Shown here in pieces: positions 9,606-20,472 of a stretch of DNA of 64,000 nt (position 1 is its first letter; each line of letters opens with the position of its first letter). A program made the translations under genes and the position numbers. This DNA is from an uncultured Granulosicoccaceae bacterium (GTDB taxonomy: Bacteria; Pseudomonadota; Gammaproteobacteria; Granulosicoccales; Granulosicoccaceae). Below the pieces are notes generated by a model, which saw nothing but the letters and a program-made list of their open reading frames with translations, had not been told where the DNA came from and did not search any database. The stretch covers positions 1 to 64,000 of the forward strand of contig CALJNA010000087.1 of assembly GCA_937981955.1 (NCBI GenBank), written 5' to 3'.

Positions 9606-10745
9606 ATGTCTGATAACAAGCAATGCAAATCCCCACATTATCAGGGCTTGATTGAACGCTATCGCGATCGCTTGCCAGTGGATGACAATACACCGGTTAT
9701 ATCGCTGAATGAGGGTGACACGCCACTGATCAAAATGGTCAATTTGCCGGGTGTAATAGGCAAGTCATTCGACATGTACGTGAAGTTTGATGGCCAAAAC
9801 CCAACGGGTTCGTTCAAAGATCGCGGCATGACCATGGCGGTGAGTAAAGCCGCGGAAAAAGGCGCTAAAGCGATTGTCTGCGCATCGACAGGCAACACGT
9901 CGGCCGCGGCTGCTGCCTACGCAGCGCGTGCGGGTATGACTGCCTTCGTGCTGATACCCGAGGGTAAAATTCCTATGGGGAAACTTGCTCAAGCCATTGC
10001 GCATGGTGCGGTGGTATTGCAAATACGCGGAAATTTCGATGACGGCATGCGCCTGGTCAAAGAAGTTGCTGGCGAAGCACCGGTTGAAATTGTCAACTCT
10101 ATTAACCCTTACCGACTTCAGGGACAGAAAACCGGGGCATTTGAAATTGTTGAAGCGCTTGGACGCGCGCCTGATTATCACTGCATTCCGGTTGGTAATG
10201 CCGGCAATATTTCAGGTTACTGGATTGGTTACTCAGAAGCGTGTGGTCACAACACGGCATCTTGTACTTTGTGTAATGGCAATTGCCCTTATCTTGATAA
10301 ACCGATGACCGACTCACGGCCCGTCATGGTTGGTTATCAAGCCGCTGGAGCTGCACCGTTTCTACGTGGCAGGCCGGTAGAGAAACCGGAAACGATCGCT
10401 ACCGCAATTCGTATTGGCAACCCACAAAGCTGGAACCTAGCTAAAGCCGCTGTGGCTGAGTCCTCTGGCTGGTTTGATGAGGTAACCGATCAGGAGATAC
10501 TGGAAATGCATGCCATGCTGGCCAGTAAAGAAGGTGTGTTCTGCGAGCCTGCATCTGCGGTGTCGGTGTGTGGAGCGCTGCGCGATCTGAAATCAGGAAA
10601 AATTCCTGAAGGATCGCTGATTACCTGCACAGTGACGGGTCATGGATTGAAGGATACGGCAACGGCCATTGAAGGGCGTGATCCGGTACAGACAGTTGAT
10701 GCTGAAATGTCGTCTGTGAAGGCCGCTATACTGGCTCATATCTGA
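9606..10745 (+). CDS. thrC: Threonine synthase with a four-cysteine insertion
   Basis: A PLP enzyme that converts O-phosphohomoserine to threonine. The PLP lysine is Lys71 in NPTGSFKDRG, and ASTGNTSAA and PVGNAGNISGYW are the cofactor-binding loops. The 379 residues are close to the class with about 350 residues. The excess lies just after the NAGN loop, where Cys213, Cys220, Cys223 and Cys227 occur in a short insert (CTLCNGNCPY) absent from the Bacillus-type enzyme as I recall it. That insert could bind a metal. The gene lies 52 bases after hom, on the same strand. Confidence 0.93.
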   Translation: MSDNKQCKSPHYQGLIERYRDRLPVDDNTPVISLNEGDTPLIKMVNLPGVIGKSFDMYVKFDGQNPTGSFKDRGMTMAVSKAAEKGAKAIVCASTGNTSAAAAAYAARAGMTAFVLIPEGKIPMGKLAQAIAHGAVVLQIRGNFDDGMRLVKEVAGEAPVEIVNSINPYRLQGQKTGAFEIVEALGRAPDYHCIPVGNAGNISGYWIGYSEACGHNTASCTLCNGNCPYLDKPMTDSRPVMVGYQAAGAAPFLRGRPVEKPETIATAIRIGNPQSWNLAKAAVAESSGWFDEVTDQEILEMHAMLASKEGVFCEPASAVSVCGALRDLKSGKIPEGSLITCTVTGHGLKDTATAIEGRDPVQTVDAEMSSVKAAILAHI

Positions 10746-10764
10746 GGCAAGTATGCTTGTATGC

Positions 10765-10793
10765 GTGTGTATAAACACGTGTGTATAAAACAC
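10765..10793. repeat. Short direct repeat between thrC and aat
   Basis: GTGTGTATAAACAC (10765-10778) is followed at once by GTGTGTATAAAACAC (10779-10793). Each copy can fold through GTGT/ACAC. It sits in the convergent gap between thrC and aat, without a T-tract. Confidence 0.6.
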
Positions 10794-10813
10794 TGTGCTT
10801 AAAAGGCCGGGAG

Positions 10814-11524
10814 TCAGGCTGAGTTTTTAGCCGCTTCGCGCAGTTGCTCTGTAGAGAAATTGGCGTTGTCCAGGTCACCGTATTTCTGCAGATAATCGAT
10901 GTAGAGTTCACGGCTGATCGTTTCAGACCCCATGCTCACAAGGTGAGCGTTCTCTAATTGGCAGTCGATCAAATCATATTTGCCACTTTGCGCTAAATGC
11001 ACCAATGCGACTTTCGATGCGTCACGTTCTCTTGAGAACATGGATTCGCCAATAAAAACTCGACCCAGTTGTATGCCATATAAGCCACCAACAAGGCGTG
11101 GTCCCATCCAGACTTCGAGCGATCGCGCAAAGCCGTATTCATGTAATTTGCAATAGGCTTCGATCATCGCGTCTGTCACCCAGGTGCCATTACTGTTGGC
11201 ACGCGGCGCACCGCATTGCTTCATGACTTCACGGTATGCGAGGTTGTCAGTTATTTCGAATTTTCCGGATCGGATGGTTTTTGCCAGACTACGGGTAACA
11301 CGAATTGAGTCGGGCCAAATGATGCAGCGTGGATCGGGAGACCACCACAAAATGGGCTCGCCTTCTTCGTACCACGGAAAAATACCGGAACGGTAGGCGC
11401 GTAACAAACGACCCGGGCTCAGATTACCACCGGCCATCAGCAAACCATCTGGCTCGCTGAGCGCATTACTGACATCGGGAAAGTCTGTCAGATCGTCGTC
11501 CGGTGCTAAAAAAGGTATCGGCAT
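10814..11524 (-). CDS. aat: Leucyl/phenylalanyl-tRNA-protein transferase
   Basis: Aat attaches Leu or Phe to proteins with N-terminal Lys or Arg, marking them for the ClpAP N-degron pathway. The 236-residue protein begins with PIPFLAPDD and has the typical PDGLLMAGGNLSPGRLLRAYRSGIFPW and WWSPDPR stretches. The central GGLYGIQLGRVFIGESMFS is diagnostic. It is downstream of, and close to, the acetyltransferase-like gene and trxB on the same strand (14 and 6 bases apart), so the three probably form one transcript. Confidence 0.96.
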   Translation of the reverse strand: MPIPFLAPDDDLTDFPDVSNALSEPDGLLMAGGNLSPGRLLRAYRSGIFPWYEEGEPILWWSPDPRCIIWPDSIRVTRSLAKTIRSGKFEITDNLAYREVMKQCGAPRANSNGTWVTDAMIEAYCKLHEYGFARSLEVWMGPRLVGGLYGIQLGRVFIGESMFSRERDASKVALVHLAQSGKYDLIDCQLENAHLVSMGSETISRELYIDYLQKYGDLDNANFSTEQLREAAKNSA

Positions 11525-11538
11525 TTAATTGGCCAGTA

Positions 11539-12810
11539 TCATTTTATGGCTAAGTCGTCGTGTTTAAACGGTAGTAACTCTGTTAAACCTGTGCACCTTA
11601 GCTCCATGTGCTGCCGTTCTTCGTCGAGGAAGTCGGCAATAGCCTCTCTAAAACCCGGATGCGCAATATAGTGAGCAGATCGGGTTATGGTCGGTTCGAA
11701 TCCGCGGGTAATCTTGTGCTCGCCCTGAGCACCCGGTTCGAAAACCTGAAGGCCGTTGTCTATACAGAACTCAATGCCCTGATAATAGCAAGCTTCGAAG
11801 TGCAAGCTGTTGTGCTGCGCCCTGCAGCCCCAATACCGACCATATAGCGTTGTGTCACCCACAAACATGACCGAACACGCAATAGGCTTTTCCGGTTCAA
11901 TTGCTGTGTCATCGTAGGCAAAAACTATTAGTACATTACCACCAAACACCTTCCCAATACGCTTAAAAAACTCAAATGTGAGAGATGGATTGCCCCATTT
12001 CCGGTCGAATGTGGACTGATAAAGCTCATGTACGTACTTCCATTCAGTTTCGCTGAGCGTGTTTCCCATACGTTTGTCTAGTTTTAGCGAAGCGTCTGTA
12101 ACGTGACGTCGCTCGCGGCGGATGGTTTTCCGTCTTTTTGCGGTGCATTTTTGCAGGAAATCATCAAAAGATTGGTAGTGATCGTTTTGCCAGTGGTATT
12201 GACAATCTATGCGCGGCAGAGCAATCGGTGTGGTAGGTTCGGTTTGCTCGTCTGGTGCACCTTTGTCCGTATTAACACCTACTATGTCGTTGCCGGTAGT
12301 GGTTAGAAGCTGGTTTTCAGGTTCGGTCACAAACAGCCAGTGCACACCTGAATATGACTCTGAATGACAGAATTGTCTGGCGGCATTGGCGAGCAGCGTT
12401 CGGGTTTGTTCAACTGGCAGGCTATCGTGGATAAGGATGCGTTGGCCGGTTGCCGGAGTGAAAGGAATGCTGCACACCAGTTTGGGATAGTAGGGCATGT
12501 TGTTACGTTCATAGGCTTCAGCCCAGGCCCAGTCAAAAACGAATTCACCGTAAGAATTGGTTTTAAGGTATGCCGGCATGGCGCCGAGCAGTGTCGATGG
12601 TTCCTTGGCATCCCACAAGAGAAAGTAGCGCGGATACCAACCGTTGTGTTTGCCAAGACAATTCGTGCATTCAAGCGAGTATAAGAATTCGTAGCTCAGA
12701 AATGGATTGCCATCTTTACACAGCGTGTTCCATTGTTTCTGATCTACCTCGCTCAGCGTATCGCGTACCTCGACGCTGAGTGCGTCTGTCAAGCGCGGCT
12801 GGTTGGCCAT
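11539..12810 (-). CDS. DUF482/FemAB-like GNAT-fold acyltransferase
   Basis: The 423 residues match the peptidogalycan biosynthesis/recognition family (PF04339, GNAT/FemAB-like). Hallmarks are GNPFLSYEFLYSLE near the N-terminus, the FLQKCTAKRRKTIRRERR basic segment, FKRIGKVFGGN and LYGRYWGC...HFEACYYQGIEF. The acceptor substrate is not known for this family. It lies six bases after trxB and 14 bases before aat, in an arrangement seen elsewhere in proteobacteria. Identification is by family features only. Confidence 0.85.
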   Translation of the reverse strand: MANQPRLTDALSVEVRDTLSEVDQKQWNTLCKDGNPFLSYEFLYSLECTNCLGKHNGWYPRYFLLWDAKEPSTLLGAMPAYLKTNSYGEFVFDWAWAEAYERNNMPYYPKLVCSIPFTPATGQRILIHDSLPVEQTRTLLANAARQFCHSESYSGVHWLFVTEPENQLLTTTGNDIVGVNTDKGAPDEQTEPTTPIALPRIDCQYHWQNDHYQSFDDFLQKCTAKRRKTIRRERRHVTDASLKLDKRMGNTLSETEWKYVHELYQSTFDRKWGNPSLTFEFFKRIGKVFGGNVLIVFAYDDTAIEPEKPIACSVMFVGDTTLYGRYWGCRAQHNSLHFEACYYQGIEFCIDNGLQVFEPGAQGEHKITRGFEPTITRSAHYIAHPGFREAIADFLDEERQHMELRCTGLTELLPFKHDDLAIK

Positions 12811-12816
12811 CGGTTA

Positions 12817-13782
<966 letters not shown>

Positions 13783-13925
13783 TTATTCGTTGTAACAGGA
13801 TTACCGGATAGTACGGGATGGAAGGCAAGCAGGCCACCTTCAAATGTGTCTGCTACACTCTTATGAGCCGGCCAATTTTCCGCCGAGCGTCGGATTTAAC
13901 CCACATTATAGTTGCAGGATTGGAA

Positions 13926-16685
13926 TTGGCTCAAGCAACCAAGAAGCGCGCGTCGGCGAAAAAGGGCGGTGGTGCCGCAGCGAAACAAAAAGAAGCTGCA
14001 GCGCTGGACCGGGCACAAACTCGCGCGCTGGCCTCGGCAACGCTAAGCAACAGCACGACGCTTTCGCAAATGAAGCGCGTGTTTCGCGAGATGGGTGGCA
14101 TCGTCTGCTTTTTCACTGCCGTCATTATCGGGTTGGCGCTGTTCACCTTTAACGTCAACGACCCTGGCTGGTCGCACACGGGAACAGGTGCCGATGTCAA
14201 CAACAGCGTCGGACGAGCAGGGGCCTGGTTCGCTGACGTGGCATTCTATTTGTTCGGTTTCATGGCCTACCTTATTCCTGCATTGTTGCTGGTCACTGGC
14301 TGGACTTTATTCAGCGATCATCGACGCAAAAAACCAAGGGTCTACCAGCCCTTCGCATTTGTTCGCGTTATTGGCATCGCGCTGATGCTGCTAACCGCGA
14401 GCGGTCTGGCTGATTTGCATTTCGGGGTTCCTGAAGGTTCGTTACCAACCGGTACGTTTGGCGGTGGGGTGCTTGGCACCGAAGTGGCGTGGCGCCTGGT
14501 CGCACTTATGGACGCGTTAGGTACGACACTGTTGTTGCTTGCCTTGTTCTTCTGCTCACTAACTCTGGCATTTGGAACCTCGTGGATTGCGTTAATAGAA
14601 AGCATGGGCGAGGTTGTTCTCAAATTCATCGATCGGGCCAACGATGGTTTTACTCGATTGCTGGGTCGTTTTCAGGAGCGGCGCAAAGTTCGCGAAGCTG
14701 ATCGCGCAAGACGCGAACGAGTGAAGTCGGTACCGGTCAGCGCAGTTGGCGATCCGCTGCTCGACGGCGTTGGTGGTGCCGTACCCAAAACCGGACTGGC
14801 AGCGGCATTGGAGACAGCCCGGCAAAAAGCTAAAAGCTCATCTGCGGCTGCACTAAGTGCTGCGCGTTCGATGGGTGATAGTGGCGGGCAGCAACAAAAA
14901 GGCAGAGTACAAAGCGGAATCAAACGCGCCACCACCAGCGAAATAGATGCGCGACTCGATGGCGCCATGCGTGCACGGGAAGCAAAACAGGAAGTATCCG
15001 GGACACCAGAGACCCAGTCGCCGGTAAAACAGGCACTAGCCAGAGCAGCAGCCGAGTCGGGAAAAACCGAGGCTGCCGAGCAAACGCAGGTGGAAGAATC
15101 AGCTGCGGTAGCGTCGGGTCCGAAAAAGAAAAAGATTGCGATCAAGCAGCGAGTCCCCGAGCAACGGCAAACCAAGTTGTTTCTCGATGTGCCGGATTCG
15201 GAACTGCCCCCCATCTCATTACTTGATGCACCCGAGCCACAGCGTCCCGGTTTTAGCGACACCGAGCTGGAAGCTTTGTCTCGATTGCTTGAAGACAAGT
15301 TAGCTGAATTTCGTATATCCGTTGAAGTTGTCGCAGTTCATCCCGGTCCGGTTATTACGCGATTTGAAATGCAATTGGCTCCGGGTATCAAGGCTAGCCG
15401 CATCACCAATCTGTCCCAAGACATTGCACGTTCGTTGTCATTGGTCAGCGTGCGCGTCGTAGAGGTCATACCAGGCAAGAGCACAATCGGTATTGAAGTG
15501 CCAAACGAACATCGTGAAATTGTTCAGCTAAGTGAAATGCTTCAATCGGATGAATACAATGGAAAGGATTCCCCATTGACTCTGTCGCTGGGTAAGGATA
15601 TCAGCGGTCAACCGGTTACTGCCGATTTAGGTCGGATGCCGCACTTGTTAGTTGCGGGTACTACCGGTGCAGGTAAGTCGGTTGCTGTTAATGCCATGTT
15701 GATCAGCCTGCTGTACAAGGCAACACCGAACGATGTTCGATTGATCCTGATCGACCCGAAAATGCTTGAACTGAATGTATACGACGGCATTCCGCATTTG
15801 CTGACTCCGGTTGTGACAGACATGAAAGAAGCAGCCAACGCTTTGCGATGGTGTGTTGGTGAAATGGAACGCCGTTATACATTAATGGCAGAGCTTAAAG
15901 TTCGAAACATCACTGGCTACAATAAAAAAATTCGTGAAGCGATAGCGGCCGATGCGCCTATCGTCGACCCGCTATACAAGGCAGAACTATCTCTGGAGCC
16001 AACTGCGGCACCTCCAACACTTGAACCCATGCCTTTTATCGTGGTAGTGGTTGATGAATTTGCCGACATGATGATGCAAGTCGGTAAAAAAGCTGAAGAG
16101 ATGATTGCCCGTATCGCGCAAAAAGCTCGAGCAGCAGGTATACATTTAATATTGGCAACGCAGCGCCCTTCTGTTGATGTTATAACCGGTTTGATCAAAG
16201 CGAACATACCGACCCGTATTGCGTTTCAGGTATCTCAGAAAGTTGATTCGCGAACCATCCTTGATCAGGGTGGTGCAGAGTCCTTGCTCGGTCACGGTGA
16301 CATGTTATATCTGCCTCCCGGTACCGCAGTTCCGGTGCGTGTGCATGGCGCGTTTGTTGATGATCATGAAGTGCATAATGTGGCGGGGCACATCAGGGCA
16401 ACCGGTGAACCTAATTACATAGAAGCCATACTGCAGGAATCAACCGGCGCTATCCCGGGCTTGTCATCCTCAGGGGACGAATCGGCCGAAACTGATGAGC
16501 TTTATGACCAAGCTGTCGCAATTGTCACAGAATCTCGCAAGGCTTCAATCTCATATGTGCAAAGACGGCTCAAAATTGGCTACAACCGTGCTGCCAGGAT
16601 GGTTGAAGAAATGGAAAACGCAGGTGTTGTGTCTCAGGTTACTGGCAGTGGTACCCGAGAGGTACTCGCACCTCCGCCTGTGTAG
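13926..16685 (+). CDS. ftsK: DNA translocase FtsK
   Basis: FtsK moves chromosomal DNA at the division septum and activates dif recombination. The protein has about four membrane helices between residues 40 and 210. A polar, Ala-rich linker follows, then the motor with Walker [10 protein letters not shown] and Walker [12 protein letters not shown]. The C-terminal winged-helix gamma domain ends in [19 protein letters not shown]. Starts at ATG 13818 and TTG 13920 are in frame. I prefer TTG 13926, preceded by AGGA at 13916-13919, giving [12 protein letters not shown], which resembles other FtsK N-termini. The linker is shorter than in E. coli. lolA and rarA follow, a common neighbourhood. Confidence 0.94.
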   Translation: MAQATKKRASAKKGGGAAAKQKEAAALDRAQTRALASATLSNSTTLSQMKRVFREMGGIVCFFTAVIIGLALFTFNVNDPGWSHTGTGADVNNSVGRAGAWFADVAFYLFGFMAYLIPALLLVTGWTLFSDHRRKKPRVYQPFAFVRVIGIALMLLTASGLADLHFGVPEGSLPTGTFGGGVLGTEVAWRLVALMDALGTTLLLLALFFCSLTLAFGTSWIALIESMGEVVLKFIDRANDGFTRLLGRFQERRKVREADRARRERVKSVPVSAVGDPLLDGVGGAVPKTGLAAALETARQKAKSSSAAALSAARSMGDSGGQQQKGRVQSGIKRATTSEIDARLDGAMRAREAKQEVSGTPETQSPVKQALARAAAESGKTEAAEQTQVEESAAVASGPKKKKIAIKQRVPEQRQTKLFLDVPDSELPPISLLDAPEPQRPGFSDTELEALSRLLEDKLAEFRISVEVVAVHPGPVITRFEMQLAPGIKASRITNLSQDIARSLSLVSVRVVEVIPGKSTIGIEVPNEHREIVQLSEMLQSDEYNGKDSPLTLSLGKDISGQPVTADLGRMPHLLVAGTTGAGKSVAVNAMLISLLYKATPNDVRLILIDPKMLELNVYDGIPHLLTPVVTDMKEAANALRWCVGEMERRYTLMAELKVRNITGYNKKIREAIAADAPIVDPLYKAELSLEPTAAPPTLEPMPFIVVVVDEFADMMMQVGKKAEEMIARIAQKARAAGIHLILATQRPSVDVITGLIKANIPTRIAFQVSQKVDSRTILDQGGAESLLGHGDMLYLPPGTAVPVRVHGAFVDDHEVHNVAGHIRATGEPNYIEAILQESTGAIPGLSSSGDESAETDELYDQAVAIVTESRKASISYVQRRLKIGYNRAARMVEEMENAGVVSQVTGSGTREVLAPPPV

Positions 16686-16732
16686 TTGCAAGGCACTTGT
16701 TTTCTGGTCTGTCCGTCAACACATTAATTGTT

Positions 16733-17377
16733 ATGAAAAATTCTATGTTGCTTAAGCGGGTACTGCTCGCTATCGCACCACTGTTGTTTTCCGCACAGCT
16801 GGTTGCAGCAGACGATGTTCTTGATCGTTTGCGTTCGTTTACCATGGATTTAAAATCCTTCACCGCTGATTTCGAACAGTCCCTGTATAACGGTGATTCA
16901 GATCTTTTAAAAAACGATGTCGGTAAGTTGATGCTTAAACGTCCAGGTAAGTTTATCTGGCGATACGATGGTAATGAGGGTCAGGAATTTATATCAGATG
17001 GCAAGTCCATCTGGATGTTTGATAAGGAGCTGGATCAGGTCACCGTCAATGCACTTGATGATCGGCTAGGTGGAACGCCACTGGTGTTGTTAATGGGGGG
17101 TGTACCGTTAGAAGATCAGTTCGATGTGACGCCGCTGGGTGAATCCGATGGTATCGATTGGGTTGAACTAGTTCCTAAAGATAGCAGTACCGACTTTGAA
17201 TCGTTGTTTATTGGTTTGAATCAAAACGGTCTTGCGGCAATGGAGCTGCGTGACAATCTGGGACAGGCCACCCAAATCCAGTTTAGCAATTTCAAAGCGG
17301 ATGTATCACTTGATGATAAGCAGTTTGATTTTGTTGCCCCTGAAGGTGTGGATGTTATCGGAGAACCTGTTCAGTAA
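16733..17377 (+). CDS. lolA: Outer-membrane lipoprotein carrier protein LolA
   Basis: LolA ferries lipoproteins across the periplasm to LolB. From the ATG at 16733 the protein has 214 residues with a signal peptide ending near VAADD. An upstream TTG at 16697 would spoil the signal peptide. Family marks include the LRSFTMDLKSFTADFEQ start, KLMLKRPGKFIWRYDG and ISDGKSIWMFDKELDQVTV. It is directly downstream of ftsK, as in many gammaproteobacteria, and followed by rarA. Confidence 0.94.
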   Translation: MKNSMLLKRVLLAIAPLLFSAQLVAADDVLDRLRSFTMDLKSFTADFEQSLYNGDSDLLKNDVGKLMLKRPGKFIWRYDGNEGQEFISDGKSIWMFDKELDQVTVNALDDRLGGTPLVLLMGGVPLEDQFDVTPLGESDGIDWVELVPKDSSTDFESLFIGLNQNGLAAMELRDNLGQATQIQFSNFKADVSLDDKQFDFVAPEGVDVIGEPVQ

Positions 17378-17384
17378 CGGGAAC

Positions 17385-17423
17385 ATGTTGTAACGAGAGC
17401 ATGTTGTAACGAGAGCATGTTGT
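17385..17423. repeat. 16-bp tandem repeat, 2.4 copies, in the lolA-rarA gap
   Basis: ATGTTGTAACGAGAGC occurs at 17385-17400 and 17401-17416, followed by a partial copy. The second CGAGA can pair with the TCTCG at 17424-17428, forming a short hairpin just after the lolA stop, without a T-tract. Confidence 0.7.
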
Positions 17424-17452
17424 TCTCGCGCGACTCGCGGTATAGTGGGTGA

Positions 17453-18787
17453 ATGAACTCACCACAAGCTGGCTTGTTTTCCGGCGACGATAAGCTTCGA
17501 CCTCTGGCTGATCGACTGCGGCCGGCTAATCTGAACGAATTTTTCGGGCAATCCCACATACTCTCTGCCGAAAGCTCTCTTCGTGCCGCACTGGAGCACG
17601 ATCGCTTACATTCGATGGTGTTCTGGGGACCGCCTGGTACAGGAAAAACCACGCTTGCGCGAATGATTGCTGCCCATAGCGATGCGCAGTTTATGAGTTT
17701 GTCTGCCGTTTTGTCAGGCGTAAAAGATATTCGTGAAAGCGTTGCGCAAGCCAGAACTTTACTCGATACAACCGGGCAACGAAGCGTGCTGTTCGTCGAT
17801 GAAGTCCATCGTTTCAACAAGTCTCAGCAGGATGCCTTTCTGCCTCACATTGAAGACGGCACCATTTACTTTGTTGGTGCGACCACGGAGAACCCGTCGT
17901 TTGAACTCAACAACGCGCTGCTTTCGCGTGTGCGTGTGTATGTGCTCAAGTCTCTTACCAACGAAGATCTGACTAAAATCGTTGATCGGGCAATTGCTGA
18001 TACCGAGCGCGGGCTGGGACATCTGGATATCACTTTCTCCAAGGAGCATCGACAAGCGCTGGTGCAAACCGCAGACGGCGATGCGCGCCGTGCGCTTGTC
18101 CTGCTCGATCTTGCAGTGGATTGTGCGCATCGCGAAGGCGAAAGGCTCATTATCGATGAAGCTGTACTGAAGGAGGTCACAAGAGATAGTTTTCGCCAGT
18201 TCGATAAAGGTGGTGACCAGTTCTATGATCAGATTTCTGCACTACACAAAAGCATTCGTGGTTCCGACCCCGATGCTGCGCTCTATTGGTTTTGCCGAAT
18301 GATTGATGGTGGTTGCGATCCGGTTTACATTGCCAGAAGAGTGTTGCGTTTTGCATCCGAAGATATTGGTAATGCAGATCCCAGAGCTGCACAACTTGGC
18401 TTGTATGCATGGGATACCTATTCCCGACTGGGTAGTCCGGAAGGAGAGCTGGCTATAGCGCACGCTATTGTGTTTATGGCTTGCGCACCAAAAAGTAATG
18501 CTGTGTATAACGCCTACAAATCAGCAATGGCGTATGTGAAATCGAGTGGTACAGAGCCAGTTCCTGATCATTTAAAGAATGCGCCAACATCCTTGATGAA
18601 AGAGCTTGGCCATGGACAGGGATATCGATACGCACACGATGAGCAGGACGGGTTTGCTGCGGGTGTGAAATATTTTCCGGATACCTTGCATGCTGAACAG
18701 TTTTATCAACCGGTTGAGCGAGGATTAGAGATTCGCATTGCGGAACGCCTGCGCGAGTTGCGCGAGCGAAACATCACCGCAACATGA
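17453..18787 (+). CDS. rarA: Replication-associated recombination protein A (MgsA/RarA ATPase)
   Basis: This AAA+ ATPase acts at stalled replication forks with SSB. The 444 residues begin with a PLADRLRPANLNEFFGQSH segment like clamp loaders. Walker A is GPPGTGKTT, Walker B is VLFVDEVHRFNKSQQD, and GATTENPSFELNNALLSR is the sensor 1 region. The C-terminal part has the MgsA-type FASEDIGNADP and YKYPHD-like YRYAHDEQDG segments. It is the last housekeeping gene before the sox cluster. Confidence 0.96.
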   Translation: MNSPQAGLFSGDDKLRPLADRLRPANLNEFFGQSHILSAESSLRAALEHDRLHSMVFWGPPGTGKTTLARMIAAHSDAQFMSLSAVLSGVKDIRESVAQARTLLDTTGQRSVLFVDEVHRFNKSQQDAFLPHIEDGTIYFVGATTENPSFELNNALLSRVRVYVLKSLTNEDLTKIVDRAIADTERGLGHLDITFSKEHRQALVQTADGDARRALVLLDLAVDCAHREGERLIIDEAVLKEVTRDSFRQFDKGGDQFYDQISALHKSIRGSDPDAALYWFCRMIDGGCDPVYIARRVLRFASEDIGNADPRAAQLGLYAWDTYSRLGSPEGELAIAHAIVFMACAPKSNAVYNAYKSAMAYVKSSGTEPVPDHLKNAPTSLMKELGHGQGYRYAHDEQDGFAAGVKYFPDTLHAEQFYQPVERGLEIRIAERLRELRERNITAT

Positions 18788-19128
18788 AAACACTGCGATA
18801 CTAGTTGGACTGGCAGCCCATCTATACATTTGTGGATATAGTCAAATATCTTTGCAGGGTATATGGTTTTAGTTATGAAAAAACGGGGTGCATACTTTTT
18901 TTTTTAAATCAGCCCGATGAGCCAAGCAGGAAAATTTGATCGGTTGGTCAAATCAGGCGTGAATTTTAATCGCAATGCATTGATTTAATTGCTGAATGAT
19001 TTGAAACACAAAATCCTCCTTCGTTCTTGCGTTAACACCCTTTTCAGGGTACTTTAGAAAAAAGATTGCCGTTTTCAACGTAAAAACGGCGTGTATTACC
19101 TGCACATACAAACTGGAGGACGAATTCT
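18788..19128 (+). promoter_or_regulatory. rarA-soxX intergenic region with two hairpins
   Basis: This 341-base AT-rich gap precedes the sox operon and has an 11-base run of T near 18896. Two inverted repeats lie close to soxX: ACCCT/AGGGT at 19037-19050 with a 4-base loop, and GCCGTTTT/AAAACGGC at 19068-19090 with a 7-base loop. Neither has a T-tract before the soxX start. They could be regulator sites or leader structures. No clear promoter hexamers can be assigned. Confidence 0.45.
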
Positions 19129-19590
19129 TTGAAAACGATAACTAATGCTCTCTCATTGGTTTGTGTTGGATTGCTTGCCAGCACGACAGTTCTGGCTGCC
19201 GACGTTGCTCCAAACGACGTCAAATTCGATGGTCTTTCAGTGAATGAATCTCTTACCGGCGCTGCTGGCGATCCAGATTCAGGTCGCAAAATATTCTCGA
19301 ACAGAAAACAAGGCAATTGTCTCGCTTGTCACGCGAACAGTGACATGAACGACCAACTGTTCCACGGCGAGGTTGGCCCCTCGCTTGATGGTGTCGCAGG
19401 CCGTTGGCAAGAGCCACAACTGCGAACCATTCTTGTGAATGCAAAAGCTGTATTTACAGAACAAACTGTCATGCCCGGGTTTTATACGCTCGAAGTGGGT
19501 GCGGACGTGCGTGAAGACCTGATTGGAAAAACCATTTTGTCGGCTCAGCAAGTTGAAGATCTTGTTGCCTACCTGATGACGTTGAAATAA
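19129..19590 (+). CDS. soxX: Sulfur-oxidation c-type cytochrome SoxX
   Basis: SoxX is the monohaem subunit of periplasmic SoxXA, which couples thiosulfate to the SoxY cysteine. The 153-residue protein has a signal peptide ending at VLAADV. One haem site is present (CLACH), with a Met in the VMPGFY loop as likely axial ligand. The start is TTG preceded by GGAGG at 19115-19119. It opens soxXYZAB, with 13 bases to soxY. Confidence 0.95.
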   Translation: MKTITNALSLVCVGLLASTTVLAADVAPNDVKFDGLSVNESLTGAAGDPDSGRKIFSNRKQGNCLACHANSDMNDQLFHGEVGPSLDGVAGRWQEPQLRTILVNAKAVFTEQTVMPGFYTLEVGADVREDLIGKTILSAQQVEDLVAYLMTLK

Positions 19591-19603
19591 CGCGGAGTTC
19601 ACA

Positions 19604-20056
19604 ATGAATTTGAATAGAAGACAATTGCTCACCCGTACTGTGGGTGTATCACTAGCAGGGCTATTCGGTGTTCAGTCCAGAGCATTTGCAACACCCGAAG
19701 CCGTTGCCGAGGCAGTCAAGTCTTTCTCCGGTGACTCTGAACCGGGTAGCGGCAGAATAAAGCTGACTACACCTGAAATCGCTGAAAATGGTAACAGTGT
19801 GCCAATAGGCGTCTCTGTTGACAGCCCCATGAGTGATGATGATTATGTTACGCAAGTGGTTATTTACGCAGACGGCAATCCTAATCCGGATGTCATAACT
19901 TTCAACTTTACGCCTGCCAGTGGTGAGGCAACAGCTTCAACCCGTATGCGGTTGGCTAAAACTCAGAACGTTGTTGCTGTGGCAAAAATGAGCGACGGCA
20001 GTGTTTTTACTGACACCCGCAATATTAAAGTCACCATTGGTGGTTGTGGCGGATAA
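19604..20056 (+). CDS. soxY: Thiosulfate oxidation carrier protein SoxY
   Basis: SoxY carries the sulfur substrate on a cysteine at its C-terminus. The 150-residue protein ends in GGCGG, with the carrier Cys148 on the expected swinging arm. Its N-terminus is a twin-arginine signal (MNLNRRQLLTRTVGV...), so it is exported folded, with SoxZ as partner. It lies between soxX and soxZ with short gaps. Confidence 0.97.
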   Translation: MNLNRRQLLTRTVGVSLAGLFGVQSRAFATPEAVAEAVKSFSGDSEPGSGRIKLTTPEIAENGNSVPIGVSVDSPMSDDDYVTQVVIYADGNPNPDVITFNFTPASGEATASTRMRLAKTQNVVAVAKMSDGSVFTDTRNIKVTIGGCGG

Positions 20057-20077
20057 GAGACCAACAGGAGAAAATCA

Positions 20078-20401
20078 ATGGCGTCTAAACCAAGAGTAAA
20101 GGTTCCAAAGTCTGCTTCTGCTGGCGACATAATCACCATCAAAACCCTGCTAAGCCACACCATGGAGTCTGGCATTCGCAAGGACAAAGATGGCAATGTG
20201 ATCCCACGGAAAATCATCAACAAATTTGTCTGTGAATTCAACGGCGCAGTGGTATTTTCATGCGACATTGACCCGGCCATAGCGGCGAATCCGTATCTGG
20301 AATTCAAAGCCAAGGTCACTGAGTCAGGCACGTTCAAGTTTATGTGGACCGATGATGACGGTACTGTCTTCGAAACGGAGAAAGACATCTCCGTTTCGTG
20401 A
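20078..20401 (+). CDS. soxZ: Thiosulfate oxidation carrier complex protein SoxZ
   Basis: SoxZ forms the heterodimeric carrier with SoxY. The 107 residues start with the usual KPRVKVPKSASAGDIITIKTLLSH and end with the strand pattern FKFMWTDDDGTVFE. There is no signal peptide, so export would be by hitch-hiking with SoxY through the Tat system. AGGAG precedes the ATG. The stop is 71 bases before the preferred soxA start. Confidence 0.97.
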   Translation: MASKPRVKVPKSASAGDIITIKTLLSHTMESGIRKDKDGNVIPRKIINKFVCEFNGAVVFSCDIDPAIAANPYLEFKAKVTESGTFKFMWTDDDGTVFETEKDISVS

Positions 20402-20472
20402 AGAACGTAACGTGAACAAAAAGCGTGAACAACAAAAATAAAGTTATAAGTCTTGTCAGTTTGGAGGATTCT

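Noticed and set aside
11693-11703. GGTTCGAATCC, resembling a tRNA T-loop
   Set aside because: It is inside the coding sequence of the DUF482/FemAB-like gene, with no acceptor stem or anticodon arm around it.
14672-15298. 208-codon minus-strand open frame within ftsK
   Set aside because: Low-complexity Ser/Ala-rich antisense of the FtsK linker; not coding.
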